23,973 nt of DNA, from positions 1 to 23,973 of the forward strand of contig JANNPJ010000329.1 of NCBI GenBank assembly GCA_031400005.1. Direction: 5' to 3'. The notes beneath the pieces are model-generated. The model was not told where the DNA came from. It ran no database searches and was given only the letters and a program-made list of their open reading frames with translations. Position 1 is the first letter of the stretch; each line of letters starts with the position of its first letter. A program made the translations under genes and the position numbers. Positions 8,703 to 16,138 of this stretch are shown here, in pieces. This DNA is from JANNPJ01 sp031400005 (GTDB taxonomy: Bacteria > Actinomycetota > Actinomycetes > Actinomycetales > Kineosporiaceae).

Positions 8703-10223
8703 TCATCCGGAGGTCTCCGTCGCGTCGGTCCCGGTCCGCCAGCCGTGCTGGGGCGGGTTGCTGTGACCGCCGGGCTGCCATGGTGTGGCCAGCGCGGCGT
8801 GGACGTCGCGGTACCAGAAGTCGCGGCTGGCCAGCTCCACCTCGCGGACGAAGGCACTCTCGCTCGCCACGGTTGGGCTGAGGAATCCGGGCCGGGACAG
8901 GAGCCAGCGCACGGCGCCGCCCGGGGCGATCGCGCCCGCGCGCAGCGCGGACCAATGCGTCGAGGTGGCGTCGAGCGCCGGATCGGAGATGGCGAAGGCG
9001 CTGGCGCGAGGGCCACACAGGCATGCCGCCCAGGCGGCGAGGAGCTGGACGCACCGAGGTGCCGGGACGCCGGCGTGCACGCGGCTGCGTACGGTCGGTA
9101 TCAACCGGACCGGCAGCTTCTGCGAGCCGTCGCTGGCCACTTTGGCCGTGGTGTACGGCAGCCCGGGATCAGAGAATCGCCGCAGAACCTGCTCGGCGTA
9201 GCCGTGGAGGTCCCAGCCCGGCGGTGTCGCCAGAGTGGGAATCACCTCCGTGAGGAGCAGGTCGCGCGTCGCGGCGAGCAGCGTCCGGTCGACTGCGGCC
9301 TGCCACACGAACCGATGGCCGGCGATCAGGCCCCAGTAGGCCAGGGCGGAGTGCGCGGCGTTGAGGATCCGCAACTTTGCCTGCTCGTGGCGGCCCACGT
9401 CCGCGACCATCTCGACTCCGACCCGCTCCCACGGTGGCCGTCCGGTCGGAAAGACGTCCTCGAGCACCCATTGCGTGAACGGCTCGGTCACCACCGGCCA
9501 GGCGTCGTCAATCCCGGATTCCCGCAGTTGCCGGCGGTCCTCGTCCGTCGTCGCCGGGACCATCCGGTCCACCATGGACGACGGAAAGGCGACGTTGCCG
9601 CGGACCCAGGCGGACAGCGAAGACTCCCGGTACTCCGCGAGGTCGAGCACGACCTGCGCGATCGCCTTCCCGTTGCCAGGGAGGTTGTCGCACGAGACCA
9701 CGGTGAAAGGCTCGGTGCCGGCTGCGCGCCTGCGGACGAGTGCCTCCAGCAGCAGCCCCGGCAGGGACCGCGGCGCTTGCGGGTGCCGCAGGTCGTGCAG
9801 CACCTCGGGACGGCGCGGGTCGAGCGGCCCGCCGGGACTCGTGGCGCAGTATCCGTGCTCGGTCACCGTCACCGTCACCACCGTGACCGCGGGGTCGACC
9901 AACCGGGCCAGCGCGGGCTCGACGCCCTCCGCCGCGACATCGACCCCGAGCAGCGCGCCGACCGGCCGGACGACGTCCGGCGCGGATGATGTCCGTTCCA
10001 CGACGTGGTACAGGAAATCATTGCGCGCCAATGCATTTCGCGTGGTCGGCGACCGCAGTGAGACACCCCAGACGGCTCCGGACCGGGAGCCGGTCCGGAG
10101 CACTTCGTCCGCGTACACGGCTTGGTGGGCGCGGTGAAACACACCCGGCCCGACGTGCACGACGGTAGGCACCAACGATGCCCGGTCGTATCCAGTGAAC
10201 GCGGCGCCGACCATCGGAGTCAT
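8703..10223 (-). CDS. Mannitol dehydrogenase-family oxidoreductase (UxaB/UxuB-like hexuronate reductase)
   Basis: A 506-residue long-chain NAD-dependent dehydrogenase of the mannitol dehydrogenase, fructuronate reductase (UxuB) and tagaturonate reductase (UxaB) family. The ATG at 10223 makes an ATGA overlap with the stop of the UxaA-like gene, the same junction used elsewhere in this operon; an upstream ATG at 10241 is possible. The N-terminal Rossmann domain contains VHVGPGVFHRAHQ at about residues 22-34, followed by VTVTEHGY and VVSCDNLPGNG. The catalytic K-x4-N-x2-H signature is intact in KLRILNAAHS (about Lys283, Asn288, His291), and a helical C-terminal domain follows. Next to a UxaA-type dehydratase the most economical role is reduction of tagaturonate to altronate. 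Mannitol or another polyol remains possible. Confidence 0.9.
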   Translation of the reverse strand: MTPMVGAAFTGYDRASLVPTVVHVGPGVFHRAHQAVYADEVLRTGSRSGAVWGVSLRSPTTRNALARNDFLYHVVERTSSAPDVVRPVGALLGVDVAAEGVEPALARLVDPAVTVVTVTVTEHGYCATSPGGPLDPRRPEVLHDLRHPQAPRSLPGLLLEALVRRRAAGTEPFTVVSCDNLPGNGKAIAQVVLDLAEYRESSLSAWVRGNVAFPSSMVDRMVPATTDEDRRQLRESGIDDAWPVVTEPFTQWVLEDVFPTGRPPWERVGVEMVADVGRHEQAKLRILNAAHSALAYWGLIAGHRFVWQAAVDRTLLAATRDLLLTEVIPTLATPPGWDLHGYAEQVLRRFSDPGLPYTTAKVASDGSQKLPVRLIPTVRSRVHAGVPAPRCVQLLAAWAACLCGPRASAFAISDPALDATSTHWSALRAGAIAPGGAVRWLLSRPGFLSPTVASESAFVREVELASRDFWYRDVHAALATPWQPGGHSNPPQHGWRTGTDATETSG

Positions 10224-11440
10224 CGGGCCATCGGCAGGCATGACGGCCCAGTTGCTTCGCTCGACTTGTAGGTGAGAACGAACTCCCGGTGACCGAGATC
10301 CTCGCTCGCCGTCAGGCGGCCACCGGCCACCGCGTGCAGGAGGTCGAGCACCTCGCCCGCCACGTCGTCGATGTCGTCGCGCCCTTCGAGAATGCGTCCT
10401 GCGTCCACGTCCATGTCCTCACTCATCTGGCGGTACGTCTCGGGGTTGGCGCAGATCTTCACGACCGGGGAGATCGCCGAGCCGACCACCGACCCGCGCC
10501 CTGTGGTGAAGAGCACGACGTGCGAGCCGCACGCGATCAGCTCGGCGATCTCGGCGTTGTCGTTGATATTGGGAAAACCCCAGCGGGGGGCGCCTTCTGG
10601 TACCACGTCGAGCAGATAGAGTCCGGGAGCTGGGATGAGCTGACCGGGTGTGACAACGCCGTGGATGGGCCCTGCACCGGACTTGGTGTACGCGCCGAGC
10701 GACTTCTCCTCGAGCGTGGTGAGCCCGCCCTCGGCGTTGCCCGGTGCGAAGCTGCCGTGGCCCATCGCGGCGTAGTAGGTGGCCGCTTTCTCGACCCGGG
10801 CGACGATCTCGGCGCCGAGCTCCGGAGTGATCGCGCGGGAGGCCATGTGCTGCTCGCAGCCGATGAGCTCGCCGGTCTCCTCGAAGACAGCGGTACCGCC
10901 ACCGGCGACCAGCCGGTCGAAGACCCGACCCACCACCGGGTTGGCGGTGATGCCGCTGGTGCCGTCGGAGCCGCCGCAGATGGTGCCGACCACCAGGTCC
11001 GCGAGACCGATCGCCACGGTACGCGTCGTAGCCGACCGAACCCGGACGTCGTCGATCCACGCCCGCCCGGCGGCCACGGTGGCCCGCGTGCCGCCAGTCT
11101 GCTGGATCACCAACGTGGTGACCGGGCGACCGGACGCCGCGATGACCTCGGCAAGGTGCTCGCGGTCGAACCCCTCGCACCCCAGGGAGACCAGGGCTAC
11201 GGCGCCGACGTTCGGGTGCGTGCACAGCCGCTCGAGCATCTGCTGCGCGTAGGCGCTCGGGTAGCAGCCGCCAAACCCGATGACGTGCACGTCATCCCGG
11301 CCGGCGGCGACCGCGTCTGCGACCAGCCGGGCACACTCCACGAGGTATACGACGGCGACGATGTCGCGGATGCCCACCCGGCCGTCGGATCGCGGGTACC
11401 CAAGGATCATGCCGCGCGACGCGGCCGGGGTCGCCGTCAT
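10220..11440 (-). CDS. UxaA-family dehydratase large subunit (altronate dehydratase type, GarD C-terminal domain)
   Basis: A 406-residue protein corresponding to the large C-terminal domain of UxaA/GarD sugar-acid dehydratases, which remove water from an aldonate such as altronate to give 2-keto-3-deoxygluconate and usually need iron. In E. coli the SAF domain and this domain are one polypeptide; here they are separate genes with an ATGA overlap (ATG at 11440, SAF stop 11439-11437). Visible landmarks are GYPRSDGRVGIRDIVAVVY at the N-terminus, FGGCYPSAYAQQ, VSLGCEGFD, VIQQTGGTRATVAAG, the family signature CGGSDGTSGITANPVVG near residues 155-171, and GCEQHMASRAITPELG. Conserved cysteines in GGCY, GCEG, CGGSDG and GCEQ are candidate metal ligands. 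Altronate is inferred from the neighbours; galactarate or sulfolactate lyase relatives are alternatives. Confidence 0.9.
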   Translation of the reverse strand: MTATPAASRGMILGYPRSDGRVGIRDIVAVVYLVECARLVADAVAAGRDDVHVIGFGGCYPSAYAQQMLERLCTHPNVGAVALVSLGCEGFDREHLAEVIAASGRPVTTLVIQQTGGTRATVAAGRAWIDDVRVRSATTRTVAIGLADLVVGTICGGSDGTSGITANPVVGRVFDRLVAGGGTAVFEETGELIGCEQHMASRAITPELGAEIVARVEKAATYYAAMGHGSFAPGNAEGGLTTLEEKSLGAYTKSGAGPIHGVVTPGQLIPAPGLYLLDVVPEGAPRWGFPNINDNAEIAELIACGSHVVLFTTGRGSVVGSAISPVVKICANPETYRQMSEDMDVDAGRILEGRDDIDDVAGEVLDLLHAVAGGRLTASEDLGHREFVLTYKSSEATGPSCLPMAR

Positions 11441-11811
11441 CGCTCACCCCCGCGGTGAGCGAAGGTGACGATGTAGTCGCTCACCAGATTGTGGGTGTGC
11501 ACCCACTCGCCGGCCAGGACGGCGGAGGTCGCGGAACCGATGGACATCCCTGCGCGCACCACTCGTTCTCCTTTCGCGAGGTCGCGGGCGGCGACCTTGT
11601 GACCGAGCCGGACCGGTTCCCGGACGACGGCAGTGCCACCGGTTGACGTCCGGTGAGTTCCGGCCTCCAGATCGCGCACTGCTATCAGCACGTCGTCGCC
11701 GTCGGCGAGCAGGATGAGCGCCGCTGTGCTGCCTTCCTCCGGCCGCCCACAAGCGACTACGTCGTCGCGTGCAGCCTCCGTCCAGGCGCCGTCGCGCCGC
11801 TTCTCGCTCAT
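11437..11811 (-). CDS. SAF-domain small subunit of UxaA-type dehydratase
   Basis: A 124-residue protein that is almost entirely a SAF domain, equivalent to the N-terminal domain of UxaA/GarD dehydratases and expected to pair with the large subunit encoded next. The ATG at 11811 gives MSEKRRDGAWTEAARDDVVA. The domain core runs from about residue 31 (ALILLADGDDVLIAVRDLEAG) through VRLGHKVAARDLAKGERVVR to EWVHTHNLVSDYI near the end; the HTHNL motif is the family signature. The start region (11731-11813) is one copy of an 83-bp direct repeat, so the gene's 5' end is duplicated upstream. An ATGA overlap couples it to the large subunit gene. Its own ribosome binding site is weak (GAGGG, 4 nt before the ATG), consistent with translation by coupling. 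Confidence 0.88.
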   Translation of the reverse strand: MSEKRRDGAWTEAARDDVVACGRPEEGSTAALILLADGDDVLIAVRDLEAGTHRTSTGGTAVVREPVRLGHKVAARDLAKGERVVRAGMSIGSATSAVLAGEWVHTHNLVSDYIVTFAHRGGER

Positions 11812-11932
11812 GTGCCCTCGATTCGCTCGGGCGCGGCGCTTATGACGGCGCCTTCCTCCGGCCGCCCACAAGCGACTACGTCGTTGCGTGCAGCCTCCGT
11901 CCAGGCGCCGTCGCGCCGCTTCTCGCTCATGT
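11731..11932. repeat. 83-bp direct repeat (119-bp period) at the SAF gene 5' end
   Basis: Positions 11731-11813 and 11850-11932 are identical except for one base (C at 11766, T at 11885), separated by 36 bp of unrelated sequence. Each copy contains the ATG and first 27 codons of the SAF-domain gene (minus strand). The period of 119 bp is not a multiple of three, so the copies lie in different frames. Confidence 0.95.
11808..11930 (-). pseudogene. Truncated duplicate 5' end of the SAF-domain gene
   Basis: A 40-codon open frame starting at ATG 11930 and ending at TGA 11810-11808. Its first 27 residues repeat the start of the neighbouring SAF protein (MSEKRRDGAWTEAARNDVVA, one D-to-N change); the last 13 residues come from the non-repeated spacer and show no SAF similarity. 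Its start overlaps the stop of the zinc dehydrogenase gene in ATGA, and its stop overlaps the start of the full SAF gene in another ATGA, so a coupled ribosome could run through. It has a good GGGAGA ribosome binding site 6 nt upstream, probably the ancestral site of the SAF gene. It may act now as a leader cistron rather than code a functional protein. Confidence 0.7.
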
Positions 11933-12964
11933 CGCGTCTCCCGGTGTCGGTGGGTTCAGTTCGACGACGGCCTTGACCACGTCACCGGGACTGCCAGCCA
12001 GCCGAGGCAGGTCGTCCACGATGGCCGCCAGCGTGGTGCGGTGGTTCACCCAGCCGAGCGCGTCGAGCGAACCGTCCTGGACGGCACGGATCACCTGGGC
12101 CCAGTCCTCGGGCGTGGCGTTGCGGGACGCTCGCACGTCGAGCTCGCGCGCGTGGAATCCCGGGTTGTGGAAGGTCAGCGGACCTCTTGTGTGACCGACG
12201 AGGATCAGCGTGCCGCCGACGCCCACCAGCCCGAAGGCTCCCTCCATCGACGCCCGGTTGCCGCTGGCGTCGACGACGAGGGACGGCAGTTCGCCGTCGT
12301 ACCGGTCCAGAACCGCGGCGGTGAGGTCACCGTCCACGACCAGGACGTCGTGGCCGGACTCGGCCGCAAATCCCACCCGGGTGGCCGATACGTCCGCCAC
12401 CACCACGCTTGCCGTTCGCCGATGCGCCGCCTGCGCCACCGCGAGACCGATCGGCCCCGCACCGAGGACCAGTACGTCGTCCTGTGCTCCAGGCCGGACG
12501 CGATCGACCGCGTGCCAACCGATTCCGAGCGTCTCGACCAGCACCAGTTGGTCAAGGGTGAGGCCGCCCCCGACGAACAGCAGTGCCGCCGGGAGCACCA
12601 TCCGCTCCTGGAGCCCACCTGCCAGGGTGACCCCGAGCACCTCGATCCGCGCGCAGCAGTTGGTGCGGCCACGACGGCACGCGACACAGATGCCGCACGA
12701 AATGTAAGGCAGCACCGCGCAGAGATCGCCGGGGACGACTGCACTCACGCCGGGGCCGACCTCGAGCACCTCGACGGCGAGCTCGTGCCCGAGAACGCAG
12801 GGGTAGGAGATGAAGTTCTGAGTTCCGCCGAACGCGTGGTAGTCGGTCCCGCAGATCCCGACCCGCCGCACGGCGACGAGCGCCTCTCCCTGACCGGGGG
12901 CTCGGGCCTCGGGGTGCTCGACCAGTTCGAGCTTTCCCGGAGCGATCAACACTGCCGCCTGCAT
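11927..12964 (-). CDS. Zinc alcohol dehydrogenase, L-galactonate/L-gulonate 5-dehydrogenase-like
   Basis: A 345-residue medium-chain, zinc-dependent, NAD(P)-dependent alcohol dehydrogenase. Catalytic zinc ligands are Cys38 (VGICGTDYHAF) and His60/Glu61 (LGHE); the structural zinc site is C90-x2-C93-x2-C96-x7-C104. The Rossmann loop is GAGPIG at 168-173. From memory of the family, the combination GICGTD-HAFGG, SYPCVLGHE, GRTNCC, FHARE and SRNATPED resembles E. coli YjjN/LgoD (L-galactonate 5-dehydrogenase) and related L-gulonate 5-dehydrogenases more than sorbitol or threonine dehydrogenases. The ATG at 12964 follows GGGAGG. It opens the enzyme part of the operon, directly before a UxaA-type dehydratase and a UxaB-like reductase, which fits oxidation of an L-aldonate to a keto-uronate. 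Substrate is inferred. Confidence 0.85.
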   Translation of the reverse strand: MQAAVLIAPGKLELVEHPEARAPGQGEALVAVRRVGICGTDYHAFGGTQNFISYPCVLGHELAVEVLEVGPGVSAVVPGDLCAVLPYISCGICVACRRGRTNCCARIEVLGVTLAGGLQERMVLPAALLFVGGGLTLDQLVLVETLGIGWHAVDRVRPGAQDDVLVLGAGPIGLAVAQAAHRRTASVVVADVSATRVGFAAESGHDVLVVDGDLTAAVLDRYDGELPSLVVDASGNRASMEGAFGLVGVGGTLILVGHTRGPLTFHNPGFHARELDVRASRNATPEDWAQVIRAVQDGSLDALGWVNHRTTLAAIVDDLPRLAGSPGDVVKAVVELNPPTPGDAT

Positions 12965-13005
12965 GCGGTTCCACCTCCCTCGGTGCTGACGAACGGCGAG
13001 AATCT

Positions 13006-13041
13006 GGATCCGGTGGCGGTCAAGCGATCGCCACCGGATCC
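13006..13041 (-). terminator. 13-bp perfect hairpin between the binding-protein and dehydrogenase genes
   Basis: GGATCCGGTGGCG (13006-13018) and CGCCACCGGATCC (13029-13041) are perfect inverted repeats with a 10-nt loop, starting 5 nt after the binding-protein stop (13049-13047). No T-run follows on the minus strand. It fits a partial terminator or an RNA-stabilising 3' hairpin that keeps binding-protein mRNA more abundant than the downstream enzyme mRNA. Confidence 0.65.
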
Positions 13042-13046
13042 GACGA

Positions 13047-14030
13047 TCACTGGAACTTCAGGAACTGGGCAGAGTTGTCCTTGGTCACCAGCTCGGTGCC
13101 GGTGTCGATGAACGACTCGACCGGCTTGCCCTGAGCAGCGTTGACGGCCGCCTCGACGCCGAGGGAGCCCATCTTCCCGGGGAACTGCGCGATCGTGGCC
13201 CGCATGTCGCCGGCCTCGATGGCTTTGGCGGCGTCCGGTAGCCCGTCGTAACCCATCACGAGGACCTTCTTGCCCTTTTGCTTGGCCACTTTGGCGGCGG
13301 CGATGGCCGGGTCGTCGCAGGCGGAGTAGATCGCGGTGAGGTTCGGCTGGCGAGTCAGGAGATCCTCTGCGACGGTTGCGCCGTTGGCGGAGTCGCACTT
13401 GGTCTCCGCACCGCCGATGATGACCTTGACGCCGGTGCCCTCGAGAGCGGCTTTGACACCGTCGATCCGGGCGTCCAAGGCTGGGACGCCGCGTACCCCC
13501 TCCATCAGGCCGATCGTGTCCCCGGACTTGAGCACGGACTTCAGGTACTCCCCGGCGGCCTCGCCGCCTTTGACGTTGTCCGTCGCGGCGACCGCCGTCT
13601 TCTTCGTGAACGCGTCAAGGTCGTTGTCCGCGAGGACGACCTTGACGCCCTTTTCCGCGGCCGCGTTCATCGCCGGGATCACCTCCGGGCCCATCGGCGT
13701 GATGACGATGGCCTGGAAGCGCTTGGTGACGGCGTCCTCGATCTGGGCGGTCTGGCAGGCGACGTCGGCCGGTGTCTTGCAGGAGAAGTAGCTGATGTCG
13801 ACGCCGCCGTTCTCGGTCGCGTACTTCTTGGCCGCGTCCTCCATTGCGGTGAAGAAGGCGACCGGGAACTTGGTGATGAAAGCGACCTTTACCGTGCCGG
13901 CCGCTGCCGAGGAGGCAGCGGGCTGCGCTGCGCTCTCGGTACCCTCTTTGCTGTCGTCCCCACCGCAGCCCGCGGTGGTCAGCACCAGCGCAGCAGCGGC
14001 ACCCACGACGAGAAATTGGCGAACATTCAC
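13047..14030 (-). CDS. CUT2 sugar-binding lipoprotein
   Basis: A 327-residue RbsB-type (Peripla_BP_4) substrate-binding lipoprotein. The start is taken as GTG 14030 because AAGGAG lies 6 nt upstream; an upstream in-frame ATG at 14051 contains that site and is unlikely. The signal is a Sec-type lipoprotein signal: NVRQFLVVGAAAALVLTTAGC, lipobox TTAGC with Cys21 lipidated, then a Gly/Asp/Ser linker. The mature domain begins near TVKVAFITKFPVAFFTAMED, with QAIVITPMGPEVIPAMNAA, GVKVVLADND and GYDGLPDAAKAIEAGDMRAT, all typical of sugar-binding proteins of this class. It follows the permease and ATPase genes at 14121-16003, an order different from the second importer. The ligand is unknown. Confidence 0.9.
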   Translation of the reverse strand: MNVRQFLVVGAAAALVLTTAGCGGDDSKEGTESAAQPAASSAAAGTVKVAFITKFPVAFFTAMEDAAKKYATENGGVDISYFSCKTPADVACQTAQIEDAVTKRFQAIVITPMGPEVIPAMNAAAEKGVKVVLADNDLDAFTKKTAVAATDNVKGGEAAGEYLKSVLKSGDTIGLMEGVRGVPALDARIDGVKAALEGTGVKVIIGGAETKCDSANGATVAEDLLTRQPNLTAIYSACDDPAIAAAKVAKQKGKKVLVMGYDGLPDAAKAIEAGDMRATIAQFPGKMGSLGVEAAVNAAQGKPVESFIDTGTELVTKDNSAQFLKFQ

Positions 14031-14120
14031 AGCGAACTCCTTTGTTTGCATGTGTTTTCGTGAGTCTTGGTAGCGAGCAATTCGGTCTTGCCGCGGCGAG
14101 GTTGCCGCCGCCGGTGCGGG

Positions 14121-14906
14121 TTACACGGCGCGGGCGTCGGTGGCGCCGACAATCCAGGACACGAGCTGTCCGTGGTTCTCAGCCGTGGGCACGGTCTGGC
14201 CGACAGAGCGGCCTCGACGCAACACCAGGGCGCGGTCGGCCACGGCCATCACCTGGTCCATGCTGTGCGAGATCAGGATCACGGCGACGCCGTCGTCCTT
14301 GAGCCGGCGGACCAGGTCGAGCACGCGGGCCGACTCGCGCAGGCCGAGGGCCGCGGTCGGCTCGTCGAGAATCACCAACCGCGAGGAAAAGGCGACAGCA
14401 CGGGCGACAGCGACGGCCTGGCGCTGGCCCCCGGACATCAGGGCGACCGCCGCGTCCAGGTCCGGCAACCGGACCTGGAGCCGGTCGAGCAACTCCGCAG
14501 TACGCTCGGCCATCGCACGGTGCCGCATCAGCCGCAGTCCGCGCGGCAGCCAGGTAGGCCGGGCCAATTCGCGGCCGGCGAAGAAATTCGCCGCCGGGTC
14601 GAGGTTGTCGAAGAGCGCGAGGTCCTGGTAGACGGTCTCGACCCCGTGGGACCGGACCGCCATCGCGGTGGAGGCCGTGATATCGACGCCGTCGAGGGTC
14701 ACGGACCCCGAGTCGAGCCGGTGCACCCCGCTGATCGCCTTGATCAAAGTGGACTTTCCCGCCCCGTTGTCGCCGAGCAGGGCCAGGACCTCGCCGGCGG
14801 CGACGTCGAGCGTCACCCCGTCGAGGGCGACGACCGCACCGAATCGCTTGCAGGCATCGCGCACTTCGAGCACCGGGCGGGTCGGGTCGGAGGCCGTTAC
14901 GGTCAT
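14121..14906 (-). CDS. CUT2 sugar ABC transporter ATPase, single domain
   Basis: A 261-residue ATPase for the importer formed with the preceding permease and following binding protein. The ATG at 14906 overlaps the permease stop in ATGA; a longer in-frame reading lies across the permease gene and was rejected. Motifs: A-loop region FGAVVALDG, Walker A GDNGAGKST, Q-loop VYQDLAL, signature MSGGQRQ, Walker B LVILDEP, H-loop ILISHSMDQV. Like the second ATPase in this locus it has one nucleotide-binding domain rather than the two of RbsA, so it probably works as a homodimer (FrcA-like). Confidence 0.92.
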   Translation of the reverse strand: MTVTASDPTRPVLEVRDACKRFGAVVALDGVTLDVAAGEVLALLGDNGAGKSTLIKAISGVHRLDSGSVTLDGVDITASTAMAVRSHGVETVYQDLALFDNLDPAANFFAGRELARPTWLPRGLRLMRHRAMAERTAELLDRLQVRLPDLDAAVALMSGGQRQAVAVARAVAFSSRLVILDEPTAALGLRESARVLDLVRRLKDDGVAVILISHSMDQVMAVADRALVLRRGRSVGQTVPTAENHGQLVSWIVGATDARAV

Positions 14907-16003
14907 GACGCGTTCACCGCCTGCAGACTGCGGAACCGGCGTTCCACGTGGCCCCGGACGACGTCGAGTTCGACCGCGATGACGATCACCGCACCGGTCG
15001 CGATGTATTGCCAGTTGGGATCGATCCCGAGCAGGTTCAACCCGTTCCGCATCACCGCGATCACCAGGGCTCCGGTCAGGGCGTTGATGACCGATCCGCG
15101 GCCGCCAAGGAAGCTCGCACCACCGATGATCACCGCCGCGATGGCGTCCAACTCGGAGAGCGCACCGGAGGTGGGCGACCCGGCGTCCCCCTTGCCCATC
15201 ATCAGCAACGCCGCCACACCGGCGAGGAATCCGCACGCGACATAGACGGAGATCAGTACCGCGGGGACCGGGATGCCGTTGCGGACGGCCGCCTCGGGGT
15301 TACCTCCGACTGCGTAGATCCAGCGTCCCCAGACCAGGCCCCGGGTCACCAGGACCATGACCACGGCCACCGCCAGCACGACGAGCGCCGCAGTGGGAAA
15401 CCAGCCGACGTCGCCGCCGCCGGGGATGGAAGCGATCCGGCCGGCGCCGATCTCGTTCACCACGGGTGGTACGCCCTGGATGGTTTCGCTCTCCGAGAGG
15501 TACAGCGCCATACCGCTCGCTGCGGTCAGCGTGGCCAGGGTCGGGATGAACGGGTGCGGCAACCTGCCTTTGACGTAGAGCAGTCCGTTGACCAGGCCGA
15601 CCAGGGTCCCGGTGGCCAGCGCGGCGGTCACCGCCAAGGTCGCCGAACCCTGGTCGCGCCAGACCATCGCCCCCACCACAGCGCTCAGGGACAGGTTGGA
15701 CCCGACCGACAGGTCGATACCCCTGGTGACGACCACCAGCAACTGACCGAGTGCCAGGATGCAGATCACGGCCGACTGCTTGAGCACGTTGCCGATGTTC
15801 TCCAGCGAGAGGAAGACGTCGGACAGCAAACTCAAGACCACCACCAGCAGCAGCAAGATCACCGGCGGACCGGCCCGCAGGGCGGCGAGAGCCACGGTCA
15901 GGCCGCGATACCCGCGAGGCCTCGACGACGGTGCGCCGTCCGCGACCGAAGGTTGCCTCTGCTCGGGCGCCGTCGCCAGGGTCTCGCCACCGTGTTCGGT
16001 CAC
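14903..16003 (-). CDS. CUT2 sugar ABC transporter permease (RbsC family)
   Basis: A 366-residue multi-spanning inner-membrane permease, first gene of the minus-strand catabolic operon. The GTG start at 16003 follows AAGGAGG. A polar leader of about 45 residues precedes the first helix (PPVILLLLVVVLSLLSDVFL). Family signatures are TRGIDLSVGSNLSLSAVVGA, LVGLVNGLLYVKGRLPHPFI, VGGNPEAAVRNGIPV, and ELDAIAAVIIGGASFLGGRG followed by ALVIAVMRNGLNLLGI. It is coupled to its ATPase by an ATGA overlap. Transcription probably starts about 25-35 bp upstream from a promoter shared with the divergent GntR gene region. Confidence 0.93.
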   Translation of the reverse strand: MTEHGGETLATAPEQRQPSVADGAPSSRPRGYRGLTVALAALRAGPPVILLLLVVVLSLLSDVFLSLENIGNVLKQSAVICILALGQLLVVVTRGIDLSVGSNLSLSAVVGAMVWRDQGSATLAVTAALATGTLVGLVNGLLYVKGRLPHPFIPTLATLTAASGMALYLSESETIQGVPPVVNEIGAGRIASIPGGGDVGWFPTAALVVLAVAVVMVLVTRGLVWGRWIYAVGGNPEAAVRNGIPVPAVLISVYVACGFLAGVAALLMMGKGDAGSPTSGALSELDAIAAVIIGGASFLGGRGSVINALTGALVIAVMRNGLNLLGIDPNWQYIATGAVIVIAVELDVVRGHVERRFRSLQAVNAS

Positions 16004-16032
16004 CTTCGACTCGCCTCCTTCGGTTGCCAGGA

Positions 16033-16061
16033 ACGATATGAATGGTTCTTCTGATAGTCAA
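16033..16061 (-). promoter_or_regulatory. Predicted promoter of the catabolic operon
   Basis: On the minus strand TTGACT (16061-16056) is a good -35 hexamer and TATCGT (16038-16033) a fair -10, separated by exactly 17 nt and placed about 30 bp before the permease start at 16003. It is the best sigma-70-like match in the divergent intergenic region. Confidence 0.55.
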
Positions 16062-16097
16062 TACCAAATTTCCTATAGGATAGACGAGTTACCAAAT
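16062..16097. promoter_or_regulatory. Candidate GntR operator region
   Basis: Between the divergent genes lie a perfect 10-bp palindrome TCCTATAGGA (16071-16080) and two direct copies of TACCAAAT (16062-16069 and 16090-16097, 28 bp apart). The first copy abuts the predicted -35. Read on the minus strand these are ATTTGGTA, resembling the half-site of E. coli UxuR/ExuR operators, GntR-family regulators of hexuronate genes. Binding by the adjacent regulator is inferred. Confidence 0.4.
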
Positions 16098-16138
16098 CGA
16101 AAGATATGCTCGATGCATCGACAACCTGCGGGAGTTCA

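Noticed and set aside
8485..8706. 73-codon minus-strand frame whose ATG overlaps the stop of the mannitol-dehydrogenase-family gene in ATGA and which ends inside the epimerase gene
   Set aside because: The ATGA junction fits this operon's style, but the sequence has no recognisable similarity and runs out of frame into the epimerase signal peptide. I did not find enough to call it a gene; it could be a coupled leader.
11888..13111. Long plus-strand open frame opposite the zinc dehydrogenase
   Set aside because: No recognisable domain, and the complementary strand encodes complete zinc-binding and Rossmann motifs.
14948..16054. Long plus-strand open frame opposite the permease
   Set aside because: Composition-driven antisense frame rich in Asp, Gln, Arg and His with no motifs; the minus-strand permease is unambiguous.
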